Below are positions 1 through 13,262 of a stretch of 64,000 nt of DNA, piece after piece. The DNA comes from Saccharina japonica. Taxonomy: Eukaryota > Sar > Phaeophyceae > Laminariales > Laminariaceae. The translations under genes were made by a program, and so were the position numbers. Under the pieces are notes generated by a model that was given only the letters and a program-made list of their open reading frames with translations, searched no databases and had not been told where the DNA came from. Each line of letters starts with the position of its first letter. The stretch's first letter is position 1. The DNA lies in contig MEHQ01000010.1 in NCBI GenBank assembly GCA_008828725.1, positions 260,271 to 324,270 of the forward strand, in the 5' to 3' direction.

Positions 1-205
1 TTGCTCTGTTGGCGCTGTTTCGGTCCATTTATTTTCTTTCATTTCATTTGGTTTTTTATTGGAGGTCGCATCTCCTCTGGGAGAAGCACGACACTTTCTT
101 TCTTTTTTTGTCATGCTTTTTATTTGGTTGCTTGATTGTTGATTTGCTTCAGTATATTTACTTTTTATTATTTTTTCTTTTTTCTCTTTTTTTCTCTTGC
201 ATGCA

Positions 206-412
206 CCTGGATTGCTAGCAGGGTAGGTCTTGCCTGTCGTATATGGCGTTGCATTGTCTGCTCTGCTTACTGCACTGAGTGTAGTATCTCTGTGTCGTAG
301 TTTTGTGACCACAGAACTGGTACCTTTTTAGGATGAAGAATCGGCACGGACACTGGGTGTGCTGGATGTCGACGGGTAGAAAGGAAGGTTTAATGTGAAG
401 AACACACACACA
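206..412 (-). repeat. Dispersed repeat, copy A
   Basis: On the minus strand this 205-bp stretch matches 24908-25115 at high identity: GTTCTTCACATTAAACC, TCTACCCGTCGACATCCA, CCGATTCTTCATCCTA, GTGGTCACAAAACTACGACA and GGCAAGACCTACCCTGCTAG. It therefore belongs to the inner arm of the foldback family. Short reading frames here are not genes. Confidence 0.85.
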
Positions 413-3400
413 CCTTATAGAAGCTCCTAATATTAATAGTAGTTATGTCGAGCCATTTTAGGTGGGCTCAAATTAAAGCCTTGAAACATGCCGGCCAACT
501 CGGGGGTCAAGGAGTGTAACCCTAAGTACTTCGAATACTCTTATTAGAGTTGGTGTGAGTTCCAATACCACCTTGGTGAGATTGTGAACTTAATGGCAAA
601 AATAAAAAAGAAACCAACTACTGAGAGCGGGTAGCGTGGGTAGGCGCAAAATCGACGCGAGTCCACCAGGGAAGAAAGGGCTGAAGGTTTCTCGAGAAAA
701 AAAATGCAAGGCACGAACCGTAGTGGGGAGGGAGGAGGAGCGCATGCTCTGCGACCCCGGATCTGAGCTGCGACTACTGCATGTATAGGAGGGAGAGAGA
801 ACAGAAGGCCCAAGAGAATAAAGGGAAAAAACAAGAGAAAAAAAAACGTGTAGCCTTGTATAATGTGCCTTGAAGGTAATAACGTCATAACGGGGACCAC
901 GACTGCTACAGCAGTATATCAAACATGACACCAGGTACTTATTAATAGTATATGCAGTACTGCAATAATATAATAACTGGTATATATCATTGACCATCAT
1001 AGATCAGATCATCAGATCATAGATTATATTATAACACACCCCCTCGACCCAATTCTCTTCGCAAGTCGTACAGGTTTTCTCCGTAAGAAGGAACAAGGAA
1101 CAAGGAACCCACACGCAACCAGGATGGGGGCTTTGGAAAGGTGTCCTTCCTTCGAGACCTTTCCATAAGACGCATGCATCGCTCGGCGTTTGCACTCTGT
1201 CATAACCGTCCTCAACAAGAAAATTACCTATCAACCTATTAATCTACTATCATAATAATATTTTAGTATTATACTCGTAGCAATATAGTATTGTATTACA
1301 GCATACATTCATTCGTCCAACGGTGTGTTTCATCTTACTGTAAGTGTTACGTGTCTGGTACGGTATGCTGGTGTACCAGGTATGCTGCTGTTGTACGTGT
1401 ACCAGTGTGTGTTCTTCACGTTAAACCGTTCTTTCTACCCGTCGACATCCACCACACCAGGTGTGCGTGCCGATTCTTCATCCTAGAGAGATATTGGTAC
1501 AAGCTCTGTGGCCACAAAACAGTGGTGGTACCTGGTCATGTTAACTTCCCAACGCAACTCCTCGGAGTTGTTACCCTCCATCAACTCCTGGACAAACGAC
1601 AAGCGACAAGCGACAAGCGACAAGCGACGAACCGTGCTCACAGCTTTCGTCCCTTCTTCCCCCTGGTATGTATACGTATTATATAGGCGTGTAGGTTATA
1701 ACTTATTTAAATGCCTTCTTTCATATCGCGCACAAGGGTGGGTCACTCACCATTCACCATTGTTGCCATTGTTATTGTCATTGCTATTGCCATTGCCACT
1801 GCTCGTCGATGTGCATTGTTTTTTTTGCCAACTGGCGCTCTCGCACTTTCGGCGACGGAACAATGCCAACACTACCACAATACCACAATACCACATCAAC
1901 ACTAACACTAAGGCAATCACACTATTAATGAGACAATCACATTATTAATGAGACAATCACACCATTAATAATATTAGTGAGGCTTACATACTAATATTAG
2001 TATGACTCACGCAAAACTCTTGCGTACGAAATACCGGCCGAGATTCGGAATTCGGACCCCAGCGAATCCGTGAGCAAGGATGACAGCAGTTACGATTAAT
2101 AGTGGAGTGGAGTCCACCGCTGAACCCGTATACTAAGAGTAAGTAAAACTTGCCACATGTACATTAGCCAGACATATTATTAATAGCGTCAGTATCGGTA
2201 TATATGATGGCATTAATATGCATACGTATGCGAATATGCAATGATCCTATTAATAGTAATGCCAAGGTAATGCTGCTTCTTCTCTGTCGGGTCGTGGAGA
2301 AGGACTAAGGACTCTTTGCCTTTCTCCTCATCTCCGGTCTGTTGCATGCTCTACTATTAATACTGCAGTTGCACTATTTCCAGTACGGTACCTGAACCAC
2401 GATGCTGTACGTGTACACAGCAGCAGTAGTAGTTGCTGTACTGAGTTGAAGTACGAGGTAGCATTACGACGATAATGTATAATGGACGCCTGGTGGCTAT
2501 ACTCCTTTTTTTGGAGGGTCATACCAGTAGATCATAGGCCATAATAGCCTGGTGGCCTCTTGTCAAAGGGTAGGTTACCGATAATCGATAATATACTATT
2601 AATAGTATACTCACTGTACACAGCATGAGCGCGTACGTACCAAATATTCGATAAAATGGTTCTCACTAGGTACTGCTGTCACAGGTAGCCTGAGTACGAG
2701 GCGAATAGGACAAACCCTAACGCGAACCCAATCAAACGCAATCAAACAATGCTTGGCGCTATACATGATATAATAATAGTATTTAGTAGTCCCGTTCGAC
2801 TCGTGCACATCAGCGCACAACACAGCGGTGCACGGGGTGTCACACTGCTGCTGTTGCTGCTGCTGCTGCTGTGACAACCATTTCCTCGAATAAGTCGGCG
2901 CTACGTATATATGATACGATCTGGCGCAGATCTGCCCGTTCAGGCCAACTTTCCTGGTTTGGGTTAGATTTCCGGGTCGGGGTGGTTGCCGCCGTTAGCC
3001 GAAGCCGAAATTAATCTCACCGTCGGAAACAAAAAGTTACTTACAGTTTCGTGGCAAAGTCCTACCTTATTTTAGAACAGCAACATTTTACTCGGGCTCG
3101 CCTGAACGGGCATATTTACGCCAGCTTCTCCAGTAGAGCTTATCACTTCCAAACAGCAGTACCGTACGAAGTACCCTGCAGCGTGGTGGTGAGCTCTACT
3201 GGAGGGGTATACTGTCAACACCGCTTCTCTTTCAGAATACCACAACACCAGAACATCAGAGATGAGAACATCCGAGATGAGAACATCAGAACAGGGGTGA
3301 TAGAGGAGCTAACGGGCACAAGAGGCCACACTCGTGTCCTCGTGTCAAGCTACATACCTGGTATAGTAGTAACGTGTACTAGACGTGCGCTTAAGGGCCG

Positions 3401-4877
3401 GTTTGAGCGACACTATCAAATAGAAAAAAAAAAAAAGTTGCTATTTTGTCAACAAAACACAGCAAACCTTGCCAAAACTGCACGAATACTTTCTATCGAC
3501 AAACACGATGAAATAGCCAAAAACGAAAAACATGCTATTGTAGCCACGTAGCACCCTCATATTTTAATAAAACCCCGTATAACAGAGATCGGACAGGTAA
3601 GCGACACCCTCGTCGAGGAATGGATGGTCCGCAGAAAGGATTCAGGTACATCTCGTAGACACCAAAAGGCTGACAGCCCTCCAGGGCGGCCATAGTCACG
3701 TATGTATATGTAAGTTGTCTTGGGGAAGTAGGGGCGGCTGTTTAGTCAGGAGTGGCTTGAGCATCAGCCCCAGACGGCACCCGTGCCACGCCTACATGGG
3801 GTCCGTCACCCGCGCCGTCAACCCCTTCAGCAGTGCCGTCAGCCACCATCATCTGCTGTCAGCACCATCTAATCCTCGATATGTCCCTGTATTGCTGCAG
3901 TTCGTGCGGTCTAGCGCGCCGGCTTGGGGTTTGTATAATCTTGCGAAGGCGTCATTGGTCGCAACTGGCACGTGAAATAGCAAATTTCACTTTCCAAAAA
4001 CTTGCCAACGAAGAGATACGGAAATATATATTTTCAAGTTAGGATAGGCCGTTTCCTATGTGGTTCGATTTTTTAGCTTCAGATTTTGGTCTGATCGATT
4101 TTTAAGCGACCTATATATGTAGTTCGAAAATCGAAACAGTCTTCCTATGCGAAAAAAAACGGATATATTTTGCGTGCAGAGACTCGAGCAAAAGGCGAGA
4201 CCAAATTATGTTGTTATTGTGGTTTGGCGCCGCGAAGAGACGCGCCGTGTGCGCTGCACTGGGCGTAGGACCCAGCCAGCCGACTGCTGTAGTCTGGCGA
4301 CGGAGAGACGCGCCGACCGCCGACTGCACGTCGGGCGCGAAGCAACGTCGCTGTGTCGCCATCCAACTCATACATTGTTCTGTTGTTGCTGCTGTTGCTG
4401 CTTGCTTGCGTGATGGCATCTTGAATTTAGAGACCATGCCATTTTTCCATTTGGAAACCTGATGGCCCAAGTCGTCGGAGTCTATTTGATACATAAACAT
4501 ATACATATCTATGGGATATGACTTGACAAAAAAAAAGCCATACCCCACACGTAGATATACTTACAGGTAGTATTACATGTAGGTAAAAGGTTCCCCTTCG
4601 GGAAGCTGTTGAATTGAAATCCCGGGGGTGTCGCAAATTGAAAAGGGGGAGCATCATCACCATCAGGGGTCAGATAGTCGTCGACGCCAATATAGAGGCC
4701 ACCTCCTCAGATCAGATCATGATGTCGGCCGCGACGGGGTCTTGGACAGGTTTGGCCGAGGCCTTGAAGCGCACTTTTCTTTCTTAAACATACTAAAAAA
4801 ATTAAACATATGTGGCAAAGAGGTGCCTCTACTATCAACTACCAGGTATTAATAGACCTCTACAATACCTTCCTCGC
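413..4877. other. Gene-free intergenic DNA
   Basis: Apart from dispersed-repeat copy B at 1406-1522, I recognise no gene. Open frames are short or lack family signals. Visible items are ACAAGCG tandem copies at 1590-1627, many TATTAATAG-type motifs between 430 and 2610, and a short inverted pair GCCCGTTCAGGC/GCCTGAACGGGC (2934-2945 and 3101-3112). A 166-codon frame at 3051-3551 is open but low in complexity and not convincing. Confidence 0.5.
1406..1522 (+). repeat. Dispersed repeat, copy B (partial)
   Basis: GTTCTTCACGTTAAACCGTT through TCTACCCGTCGACATCCA to ATCCTAGAGAGATATTGG and GTGGCCACAAAAC matches copies A and C for about 115 bp, then diverges. Copies A (-) and B (+) face away from each other across 1 kb, like the two arms of one larger foldback element. 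Confidence 0.8.
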
Positions 4878-7396
4878 GTCTGGCAAGAAGAGGTCCTTAT
4901 AGTACTCGTACTACTGCTGTATACTGCTGTATACTGGTGTGTGACAGGATGATGAGAATCGACGACATGTGCTTGATTTTGAAACTGTACGTGGAAATGT
5001 GAACATAATTGCATGAATCTCCTGGTGAACAATGCACACCCATATGATATGTACAAACATAAAAGCACCGTGGTCGTGTCACAAAGAGCGAAGTGTGGAG
5101 CTGTGGTGCTGTTGTACTGCTATTGCACCGCTGGTGCTGGTGCTATTGTAGTGTCTACCGTGGCTGCGCGGTTGCTTTTGAAATGCGGAGGAAGTGTGCG
5201 ATCGTATCATCGCTGTCCCGCCCCTCTGCTGAGATGCCGTGTAACGTGATTTCGTTCCTACTTGCTGTAATAGGTGGACAGGAAACACGGCACACACGCA
5301 CACACATATGATCATACGATATGCACCGTCCGTGGCGGTCACAAGAGGAGATTAGGATGATGTGCGACTGCTGTGCTGTTCCGTGGCAACCACATAGTAG
5401 ACAGTAGACAGTAGACAGTTCCATGGGCAGGGTATTCGGACATGATTCAGCAGCAGCGGCCAGCAGAACAGCAGCTGCAGAGCATAATCTTGAAATGTGT
5501 GGGATTTGCATTGTCCGGGCAGGCTTTTAACTCGTAGCTCGGCGGAAAGAGATCCCGTAGGTACTTGCCAGTTTTCGCGACTTTGAACGCCCAGAGCAAG
5601 CGCCACGGACCTCGGCCGGGGCCCAAACTTAAACTTGAGGCGTTTGTACACGCGGGCCTCCTGCATGTCCCGCGGCCGAGAGCACAAGAAAAGACTCCCG
5701 GCCGGGGCCGGAAGAGCAAAAACGAGCATCTGTCCGAAAAAAAAAAAATGATGCCTACACTACAACACTACAACCATACCCAGGGCATTAATTAGGTGTT
5801 GCGCTGTTGCGCTGGCGCAACATTTGGCCAAAATAACGGTTTTGCGCAACAGTCGCCGCGAGGCTAGTTGCGCGCAGCGCAACACGCGTTTTTGGGCGCG
5901 CAATATTTTCGCCGCAGGTGAAAAAAATTGTTGCGCGTTTTTTTCTCGCCGGAGTCGAGAAAATGTTTTGGGGTTATTTTTTTGTTAATAAGCTATTCGT
6001 AATTGAACACATTTTAGGCCCCTTGTCCTATTCGCCATAGTCGAAAACAAAAATTGGGCACCTTTTTTTACTATTCGCCGTAGGCTCTTATGCTTTCTGA
6101 GGTACTTTTTTTCTATTCGCCGTAGCGAAAAATTAATTAATAAAATCCGCAAGCCCCGACCCCCCCCCCCCCCCCGCCGCCGCCGCCGCGCCGGAGGCGA
6201 AAAAAGCGAAAAAAGCGAAAAAAATGGCGATCTTTGGGCGAATGTACGCCTAAAAAGCCTAAAAGATGTCCAATTACGACTATTTATCAAGAAAAAAAGA
6301 CCCCCAAAATTTTTCTCGACCCCGGCGAGAAAAAAACGCGCAACAATTTTTTTAGCCTGCGGCGAAAATGTTGCGCGCCCAAAAACGCGTGTTGCGCTGC
6401 GCGCAACTAGCCTCGCGGCGACTGTTGCGCAAAACCGTTATTTTGGCCAAATGTTGCGCCAGCGCAACAGCGCAACACCTAATTAATGCCCTGGGTATGG
6501 TTGTAGTGTTGTAGTGTAGGCATCATTTTTTTTTTTTCGGACAGATGCTCGTTTTTGCTCTTCCGGCCCCGGCCGGGAGTCTTTTCTTGTGCTCTCGGCC
6601 GCGGGACATGCAGGAGGCCCGCGTGTACAAACGCCTCAAGTTTAAGTTTGGGCCCCGGCCGAGGTCCGTGGCGCTTGCTCTGGGCGTTCAAAGTCGCGAA
6701 AACTGGCAAGTACCTACGGGATCTCTTTCCGCCGAGCTACGAGTTAAAAGCCTGCCCGGACAATGCAAATCCCACACATTTCAAGATTATGCTCTGCAGC
6801 TGCTGTTCTGCTGGCCGCTGCTGCTGAATCATGTCCGAATACCCTGCCCATGGAACTGTCTACTGTCTACTGTCTACTATGTGGTTGCCACGGAACAGCA
6901 CAGCAGTCGCACATCATCCTAATCTCCTCTTGTGACCGCCACGGACGGTGCATATCGTATGATCATATGTGTGTGCGTGTGTGCCGTGTTTCCTGTCCAC
7001 CTATTACAGCAAGTAGGAACGAAATCACGTTACACGGCATCTCAGCAGAGGGGCGGGACAGCGATGATACGATCGCACACTTCCTCCGCATTTCAAAAGC
7101 AACCGCGCAGCCACGGTAGACACTACAATAGCACCAGCACCAGCGGTGCAATAGCAGTACAACAGCACCACAGCTCCACACTTCGCTCTTTGTGACACGA
7201 CCACGGTGCTTTTATGTTTGTACATATCATATGGGTGTGCATTGTTCACCAGGAGATTCATGCAATTATGTTCACATTTCCACGTACAGTTTCAAAATCA
7301 AGCACATGTCGTCGATTCTCATCATCCTGTCACACACCAGTATACAGCAGTATACAGCAGTAGTACGAGTACTATAAGGACCTCTTCTTGCCAGAC
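4878..7396. repeat. 2.5-kb inverted repeat (palindrome), probably a foldback assembly artefact
   Basis: The left arm 4878 to about 5953 and the right arm about 6321 to 7396 are exact reverse complements (paired coordinates sum to 12274). The centre, about 5955-6320, is AT/GC-biased and only loosely symmetric. The right arm stops at the N at 7397. Mirror-image open frames on opposite strands, such as 5565-5795 and 6479-6709, follow from this and are not genes. Confidence 0.93.
5781..6493. mobile_element. hAT-like non-autonomous element (MITE) with GTTGCGC-rich terminal inverted repeats
   Basis: The element starts CAGGGCATTAATTAGG and ends with its complement. Each terminal inverted repeat is about 170 bp, packed with GTTGCGC/GCGCAAC palindromes, with an internal spacer containing a C-tract. 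There is no transposase frame. CAGGG ends and an apparent 8-bp target duplication with one mismatch (aaccatac at 5772-5779; aaccatat at 7508-7515, next to the second right end) suggest the hAT superfamily. Length is 713 bp as assembled. Confidence 0.6.
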
Positions 7397-7397
7397 N
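7397..7397. other. Single N marking a contig join
   Basis: One ambiguous base sits exactly where the inverted arm ends and non-palindromic element sequence begins. It most likely stands for a gap of unknown length. Confidence 0.85.
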
Positions 7398-7507
7398 CGC
7401 CTGCGGCGCGCAACACGCGCCTCAGGCGTGTTGCGGTGCGCGCAACACTCCTTGAGTCGCCTGTTGCGCTGCGCGCAACAGACCCCGACCCACTAATTAA
7501 TGCCCTG
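7398..7507. mobile_element. Probable true right end of the hAT-like MITE
   Basis: Directly after the N the sequence resumes in GCGCAAC-rich palindromic DNA and ends CTAATTAATGCCCTG, the complement of the element's left terminus. It is followed by AACCATAT, which nearly duplicates the left flank AACCATAC. This looks like the genuine right terminus and right flank. Confidence 0.6.
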
Positions 7508-7515
7508 AACCATAT

Positions 7516-10500
7516 ACTACGACGATATACTCGTGCAACTATTAATAAATCTCGCATTAGTATTTTTCTAAAGCAGGCAAAGGCACGTTTGCCGACGGGC
7601 TAAAACGGTCTGCCAGTGATGTGGCAACCCCGCCGACCACCCATGGTGAGGTCCCCGTTAATTTTTACTCGCTACGAAACCCCACGAAGATTCAGAAGAC
7701 AGGCTAACCCGCGGCGTATGCCCCCGCTCCATCCCCTGCGGGGCTGAGTAACATCTCACACCCTCTACCTTAACGTCCTACTATTAATACGTACCGAGTA
7801 CGACAGCTTCACAACTTATTCCCCCCCTTTCTTGGGCGACAGGGCGGATATACCAATGAACATCATATCGTACGTGTACAGAGTATTCATAGGCGTGCAG
7901 TCTGAGTACCGGTACCGGAACGTAGTACGAAGCAGAGATTCCTACAGCAGTACGTACTCATCGTGGGCATCGCCTGATAGTGAATCTCCCTGGGGTACGT
8001 AGCTATTTGCGCTTGTAGATTGTATATTGTAAGCGGCAAATCAACCTACGCCTACGACAGTCAGTAGTGGTGAAGTCTTTGCCTTTGCAAGCCACAGCAT
8101 CCCGAGCCGGCCGAACCAAGCTACTCGTACGTATGATATGAATATGATACATACACGACGTACTTGGAACTTTTGACTTGAGGAAACTTGGAATTAGAAA
8201 TTGACACGAAAAAAAACTGTCACCTACTCACTCGTACTCCAATTTGGCTACGACGTACTCGTATCGTATACGTACTCGTATATACGTACCGCCCCCCCTG
8301 GTGCTCCTGGACCTGGGGGCGAGGCGTGCTTTCGTGTTTTCTATTATTAATAATAGACAGCACACCCAGCACCGCTTGTCTGCAGCCCGAGCAATATACG
8401 AGCCAGCTCGTCGCCATCTCGCTGCTGTAACTTGGACAAACGAATCCTTGCATCCATAATCATGAGCACCATCATCATCATAGCATCATCATCACCACGA
8501 GGGGGTGGGGACTCGGTTCAATAATCTAATAATCTCCCTCACAAGCTGCGCTTGTGTCGCGTGTGTCGAGGAATGAAATATACCGGGACATGATAGTATA
8601 GCGTGACAACAGCAAACAGGAATATTGGCTGCAGGGAGGGCTCTGCAACTCGCCGTGCTTCGACCCTGAAAAGCGAAAACTGCATACCCAACAAACCCCA
8701 CGGCCCATCTTGAAATGGCGGCACTCACCCTGTGCAGTCGAAGAACGCGTAGGGCTGGAGGCAGCAGTCGAAGCCTTCCTTTCCCCCGACCCCTACCGAC
8801 ACCCCCATCTCACTTCCAACAGACGCAGCAACCAGCAGAAGGAAAGCTCTCCGAGATAACATAACAGCTGACCGACCAACGCCCCAACTCTTAGTACCTC
8901 CCGAAAAGCCGGGAGTAACAGGGCGGGATCTTGCTGCCATCCACGCTGCGAGGTCCAGCGTTGTTCACAGTGTCCACTACGCGTGCCCCCGAGAAAAGGT
9001 GCAGGTCCACGAACAAACTCACGAGAAAGTGAGAGAGGCAACTCCCCTTGCGAGGATTTTGTGCCGAAAAGTACGCGTATGACTTGGTCGATTGCACCAT
9101 AACCTGAGTAGGCGTTTAGGCCAAGGGTAAAGGGGGATTTTTCAGAATCATTTTTGCGTGACCGGAGCCTCTCCTTTCGCTCCTTGCACGAGCGATTCGC
9201 GATTTGGGAGTTGGGAGTGTGTCCAGAGTCCAGAGGGCAGTTCTATTTCATTATCTCGTTGTTGCTTGGGGGCTGTGGGAGTGGGCATCGTGAGGGAAAG
9301 CTCTCGTCGGGGTGTGATAGGGTAGTTCTTACTGATGATGATTGATGTACATACAAAGATATACCGGTACGAGTATATAGTGCCCTCGATATTAATTATC
9401 TGCACACCAATTTGATATCCGTAGGATTTCGTACATACAGCCAGAGGAACAAACAACTGCCGCTGTGAAATCGCTGAAACAAGCGAGTTCGCCCGAGTTC
9501 ACTCGTATTTTCCTGTATGTATGTAGAAGTTCCTATATACGACCAACCACTGAAACTTGCAACTTGCGAGTCGTCGTATTATACGTATGATGCAATAGGG
9601 GGCGCTCGTAGGGAGTAGGTACGGGAGTACGAGTGAGTACGTAGGGCGTCTCGTGTGTATGCATGCGGATACTCTAACAACACGTATATAATACGCGTAT
9701 GTACGATTTTTTGGAGAGGTCCGCGGAACACTCCCTACTACTGTTGTTGTTGTGCTCTTCTTCTGCTGTTGTTGGTGTTGTTGGTGTTGTTGGTGGTTGG
9801 AGTTGAGACCGCCGCGTGCTGGGGAGCACACGGCAGAGTGGAGAGCGCCCAAAACAACAAACAAACATGAAGTGACGAATGGTGTGACCAACATTCTATA
9901 CTAGTCTGTGTACCGACTCTTTTACCAGCACCCCTTCCCCCCGCTGGGGGACGGGATCGAACAAACATTTTCGACACACACAACTTTTACATCTACACTA
10001 CAAGTGTACATAGTAATAATATACCGCGCCACACTCCCTCCCTTACTAAAGTACGTACGACGTATCATATGATACAAGCTTCCACCGACCGAAATAAAGA
10101 AATGTGTGGTGCGCTGTGCTGCTATGATGTGCACATGTGCACTGCTGCCCGTTCACCGTTCACCGTTCACGAAAAAACATTCACACAACGAAGTGCGCTG
10201 CGAAGTTCTGTGCACCGATAATATTTCATCTCAGGTCGCTGAGGTGAAGAATTCGGTCCAGCTGAAAGTCTATAAGAGGGGATACGAAATATAAAGACGT
10301 GCTCGTGTGAGGAAGCGAGGTGTACGAGGACGGGGTAAACCATCCCTGGTTCCCACATAAGATACGCCTCCCAAGTACTACCAATACGGTTCTTATACCT
10401 GATAGAGGGGTGGACAAAGGGTGATAGTGGATCTTTAAAATGGGGGTTTTGTCTTGGTAGTACTGTAGTAGTGTGACCCTCAGATCGAACCCTAACCCTA

Positions 10501-10985
10501 ACCCGAACCCGAACCCTATACCAGTGGTCAGTGCTTGCTTGGCCAATCAGAGTGCCTAATTAGCTACCTTAGGAAGATCCACTAACAACAGTGTCTGTCC
10601 ACTACTGACCTGATACCAGCAGGTATTTACCAAACGTTTCCACATCATACCAGCAGTACCATAACACTCGTACGTTGTATATATATATCGAAAATACGAA
10701 AATATGATACATGCAAAAACCTTGCAAAAACCATGCAAAAACTATAAATAAATTAAGATACTTCTCGTCCTCTCAACCTTGCAACATTGAGACCGAACGT
10801 TTCGATAAGCACCCTCCCCACCAAATTATTTTTTGCGAAAATGCATGCATCAATGCATACGAAAATCTTGTAAGATAGTGGGTGAGACACATCATCATAG
10901 ATAGAGTATCCCCTTGGAGGTAGACTCTGTGTTAGGGCATTAGTCCGTTGGGTTATGTAAAAGGTTATAACCACAATCACCCACC
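7516..10985. other. Gene-free intergenic DNA
   Basis: No recognisable gene. It holds a TGTTGTTGG-type tract (9743-9800), scattered ACGTACTCGTA alternating motifs, and a degenerate telomere-like run at 10490-10524. No splice-supported coding sequence was found. Confidence 0.5.
10490..10524. repeat. Interstitial telomere-like run (CCCTAA/CCCGAA)
   Basis: ACCCTAACCCTAACCCGAACCCGAACCCTA: two CCCTAA units followed by two CCCGAA variants. Similar short runs occur at 29407-29452 and 56598-56612. TTAGGG is a common eukaryotic telomere unit. Confidence 0.75.
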
Positions 10986-11481
10986 TAATCTATTAATAGT
11001 AAGCCTTATAACACTCTCCCCCCCCTCAGGACCGCGGGGTGTTTGGTCGTCGCATGGGGCCGTACGTGCCTATTAATAGTCCGAAGTTCTTATCAATAAT
11101 CTCTAGGGACCCAAGGAAGAGCGTTTACCAGGTTCTTCGCTTTTCTCTAAAAAGCGTTTTCATGGTGGTGGGCAGGGGGCGTTGGCGCTCGTTGCACATA
11201 GTGTGCGCGAATTCCTTGTGAGCCTCCCACTTAGTGCTGTTGGTGGAGATGCGGCTGTTGCTCCACCACCGGCCTGTCAGCTGGTTCGGAAGGTGCCCGG
11301 CTGCCGTTGTTGAGGCTGTTGGTTCGTTGGTGTAGGCCTGGCCTATCCGCACATGTTTGGGGGAGGGACAGGTGTGGTAGTGTTCATCCCCGGGGTGTGT
11401 GTAGGGTGTGTGTACCGTCAATGCGGTAAAAGGTGTTGAAGCTGGCGCCGAGGCGGCAGCAGCGGCCTCGATCCGCGGTTG

Positions 11482-12302
11482 TTATCCCGAGAAATGGTGG
11501 TCGCCGTCGCCATACGAGCGGCCATGGTTGTGGCGCCCGTTGTGGGAACGACCGTTGTTGCCGCGGTGGTGGCGGGAGTTGTTGTTGTTGTAGGTGGTCC
11601 CGAGGAGGGGGGGGGAGCGGGGGGGGGCAGAGGCATTAGGGGGGTGGTCAGGGGTGATCCCGAGGAGGGGAGGGGGGGGGGAGGGGGGGTGCAGAGGCGT
11701 TAGGAAGGTGGTCAGGGGTGGTCCATATGTATCCACGCCCGGCGTTGGCGTGGAAACGGCGGAGGTACAGCAGGAGGGTGTTGGCGGCCTGGACGAATTC
11801 TTCTGGGACGCTTCCTGAGGCAGCACGTAACAGAGCGATCGCTACCGTCGGGTCGGAACCCGGGGGGAACATACCCCACAGGCGGTGCGCCGCCGAGGAT
11901 ACTTCGGCGAACGCAGGCCTGCGTGTGCACTGTATGGTGTGCAGTGTAACGCTGAGGAATTCCCAGTCGATTGATTCGAACGGAATGACCAAAGGGTGTT
12001 GGGGCTCGGGGGGCATGGATAGAACCAGAGTTTGGATGGGGGGCATTGTCGTCCCAAGTGTCGCTGAGGATGTGCGAGCGAGTGCTCCCGGTACCGGCTG
12101 GCATAGCGCGGTCGGCTGCACCGTTGTGTTCATGGGCGCAGCGGTAGTCGCGTGGTGAGTGGGGTTGGTGAGAGGGGCGGGGGGGTTCAGCGAGAGCAGA
12201 AAGGTGTCGCTTTCCTCCAGTTGACGGAGGAGAGTTGTTCGCGTTTGGCAATCGCCGCTTGATGGCGGTGCAGTTCTCGCTCATAGCCGTATTCCTCGGC
12301 AC
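11482..12302 (-). pseudogene. Broken Pro-rich gag-like ORF
   Basis: Two minus-strand frames carry the most protein-like sequence of the first 17 kb. The 11648-12133 frame contains a helical stretch (AHRLWGMFPPGSDPTVAIAL then EEFVQAANTLLLYLRRF). A shifted frame over 11482-11826 ends in an Asn/Arg/His/Gly-rich basic tail (NNNNSRHHRGNNGRSHNGRH). The two overlap across G-homopolymers (11610-11700), where frameshifts would be expected. The proline-rich, helical, basic-tail order recalls retroelement Gag proteins, but I cannot assign a family. Another frame at 11125-11421 (-) may be its continuation. Confidence 0.35.
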
Positions 12303-13139
12303 CCTCTTTCTTCTTCTAGATTTGTGTAGGTATCTCTTTGACTTCGTTTTGGGTTTCTGTGTTTGTTTTGCCTACATTTCGGCGCCTGTCTTCTCCTGTT
12401 TTAGTATTGACCCCTCCCTCAGCGGTCGCTTATGTCGACCCTATCCATGATGCCTAGGCCTCACTACGAGGTGTGGGGGGGGGGGGTGCCTCATTTCGTT
12501 GTTTCGAATAGCCGCATCTTCGACCCCCCTTTCTCGGTATTTTGGGATGAACGTCGTTACTATCCATCGACCATCGTGTGGCCTGCACATACGACTATCC
12601 AGGGTGGGCTAACGTGACGAGGTGCTCTAGGGCTATAGAATGGTTGAAAGATAATCGTACAGGTCCAAAGCCTTGTGTCATCCTAAGATTATTTTCGTGT
12701 ACTGAAGTTTACTTGGTGGATCAGATAGGCAGTAACATCGGGATCTGGTAAGCCCATAGAAATGTCCTGAGCATCAGAACATCCAGATTCATTAAATATA
12801 CGAGAGAACCCGTAGAACTAGCTTTTAGAATACCACAGGACTGGTATTACCCCCTTGGACAGGATAGACGATCACTGAGGAATAGCTAAGCACCATGGGA
12901 AGTTCCCTAGGCTCTTATTGCTACCCGTCTAGCGGGCTATTAGTGAGAGCAAAAGGGGTCTGCTGCCTTGAAGCAGAGCCCTCCCCAACTCACTCCCTTT
13001 TCACCCTGCTCAATCGAGCTCTATCCCTCTTTGTCTCCCATCGTCAGAGGGCACTATAAAATTAGAGGTCTACTAAACTGAAGAGAAGCTGCGATACTAA
13101 GCCAGCAACGATTATTCCTGCGCCCCTTCCATTGTATAT

Positions 13140-13262
13140 CTCGAGCATCACTACATGGTCGTGAGATTCGAACTCGCGACCACTACAACCCATGTCCTGC
13201 CGTCGACGCCATTTGTTAGTGCATCCGTTGGGCTGCTGGTAAAAGGTTGACCAAGGAGTCAT
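13140..13262 (-). repeat. tRNA-derived SINE-like patch
   Basis: On the minus strand, AGCCCAACGGATGCACTAAC resembles a pol III A box, and about 50 bp later GTGGTCGCGAGTTCGAATCT contains a strong B box (GTTCGAATC) inside an extended hairpin TGGTCG...CGACCA. It does not fold as a complete tRNA (no proper acceptor or anticodon arms), so a SINE or tRNA relic is more likely. Confidence 0.5.
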
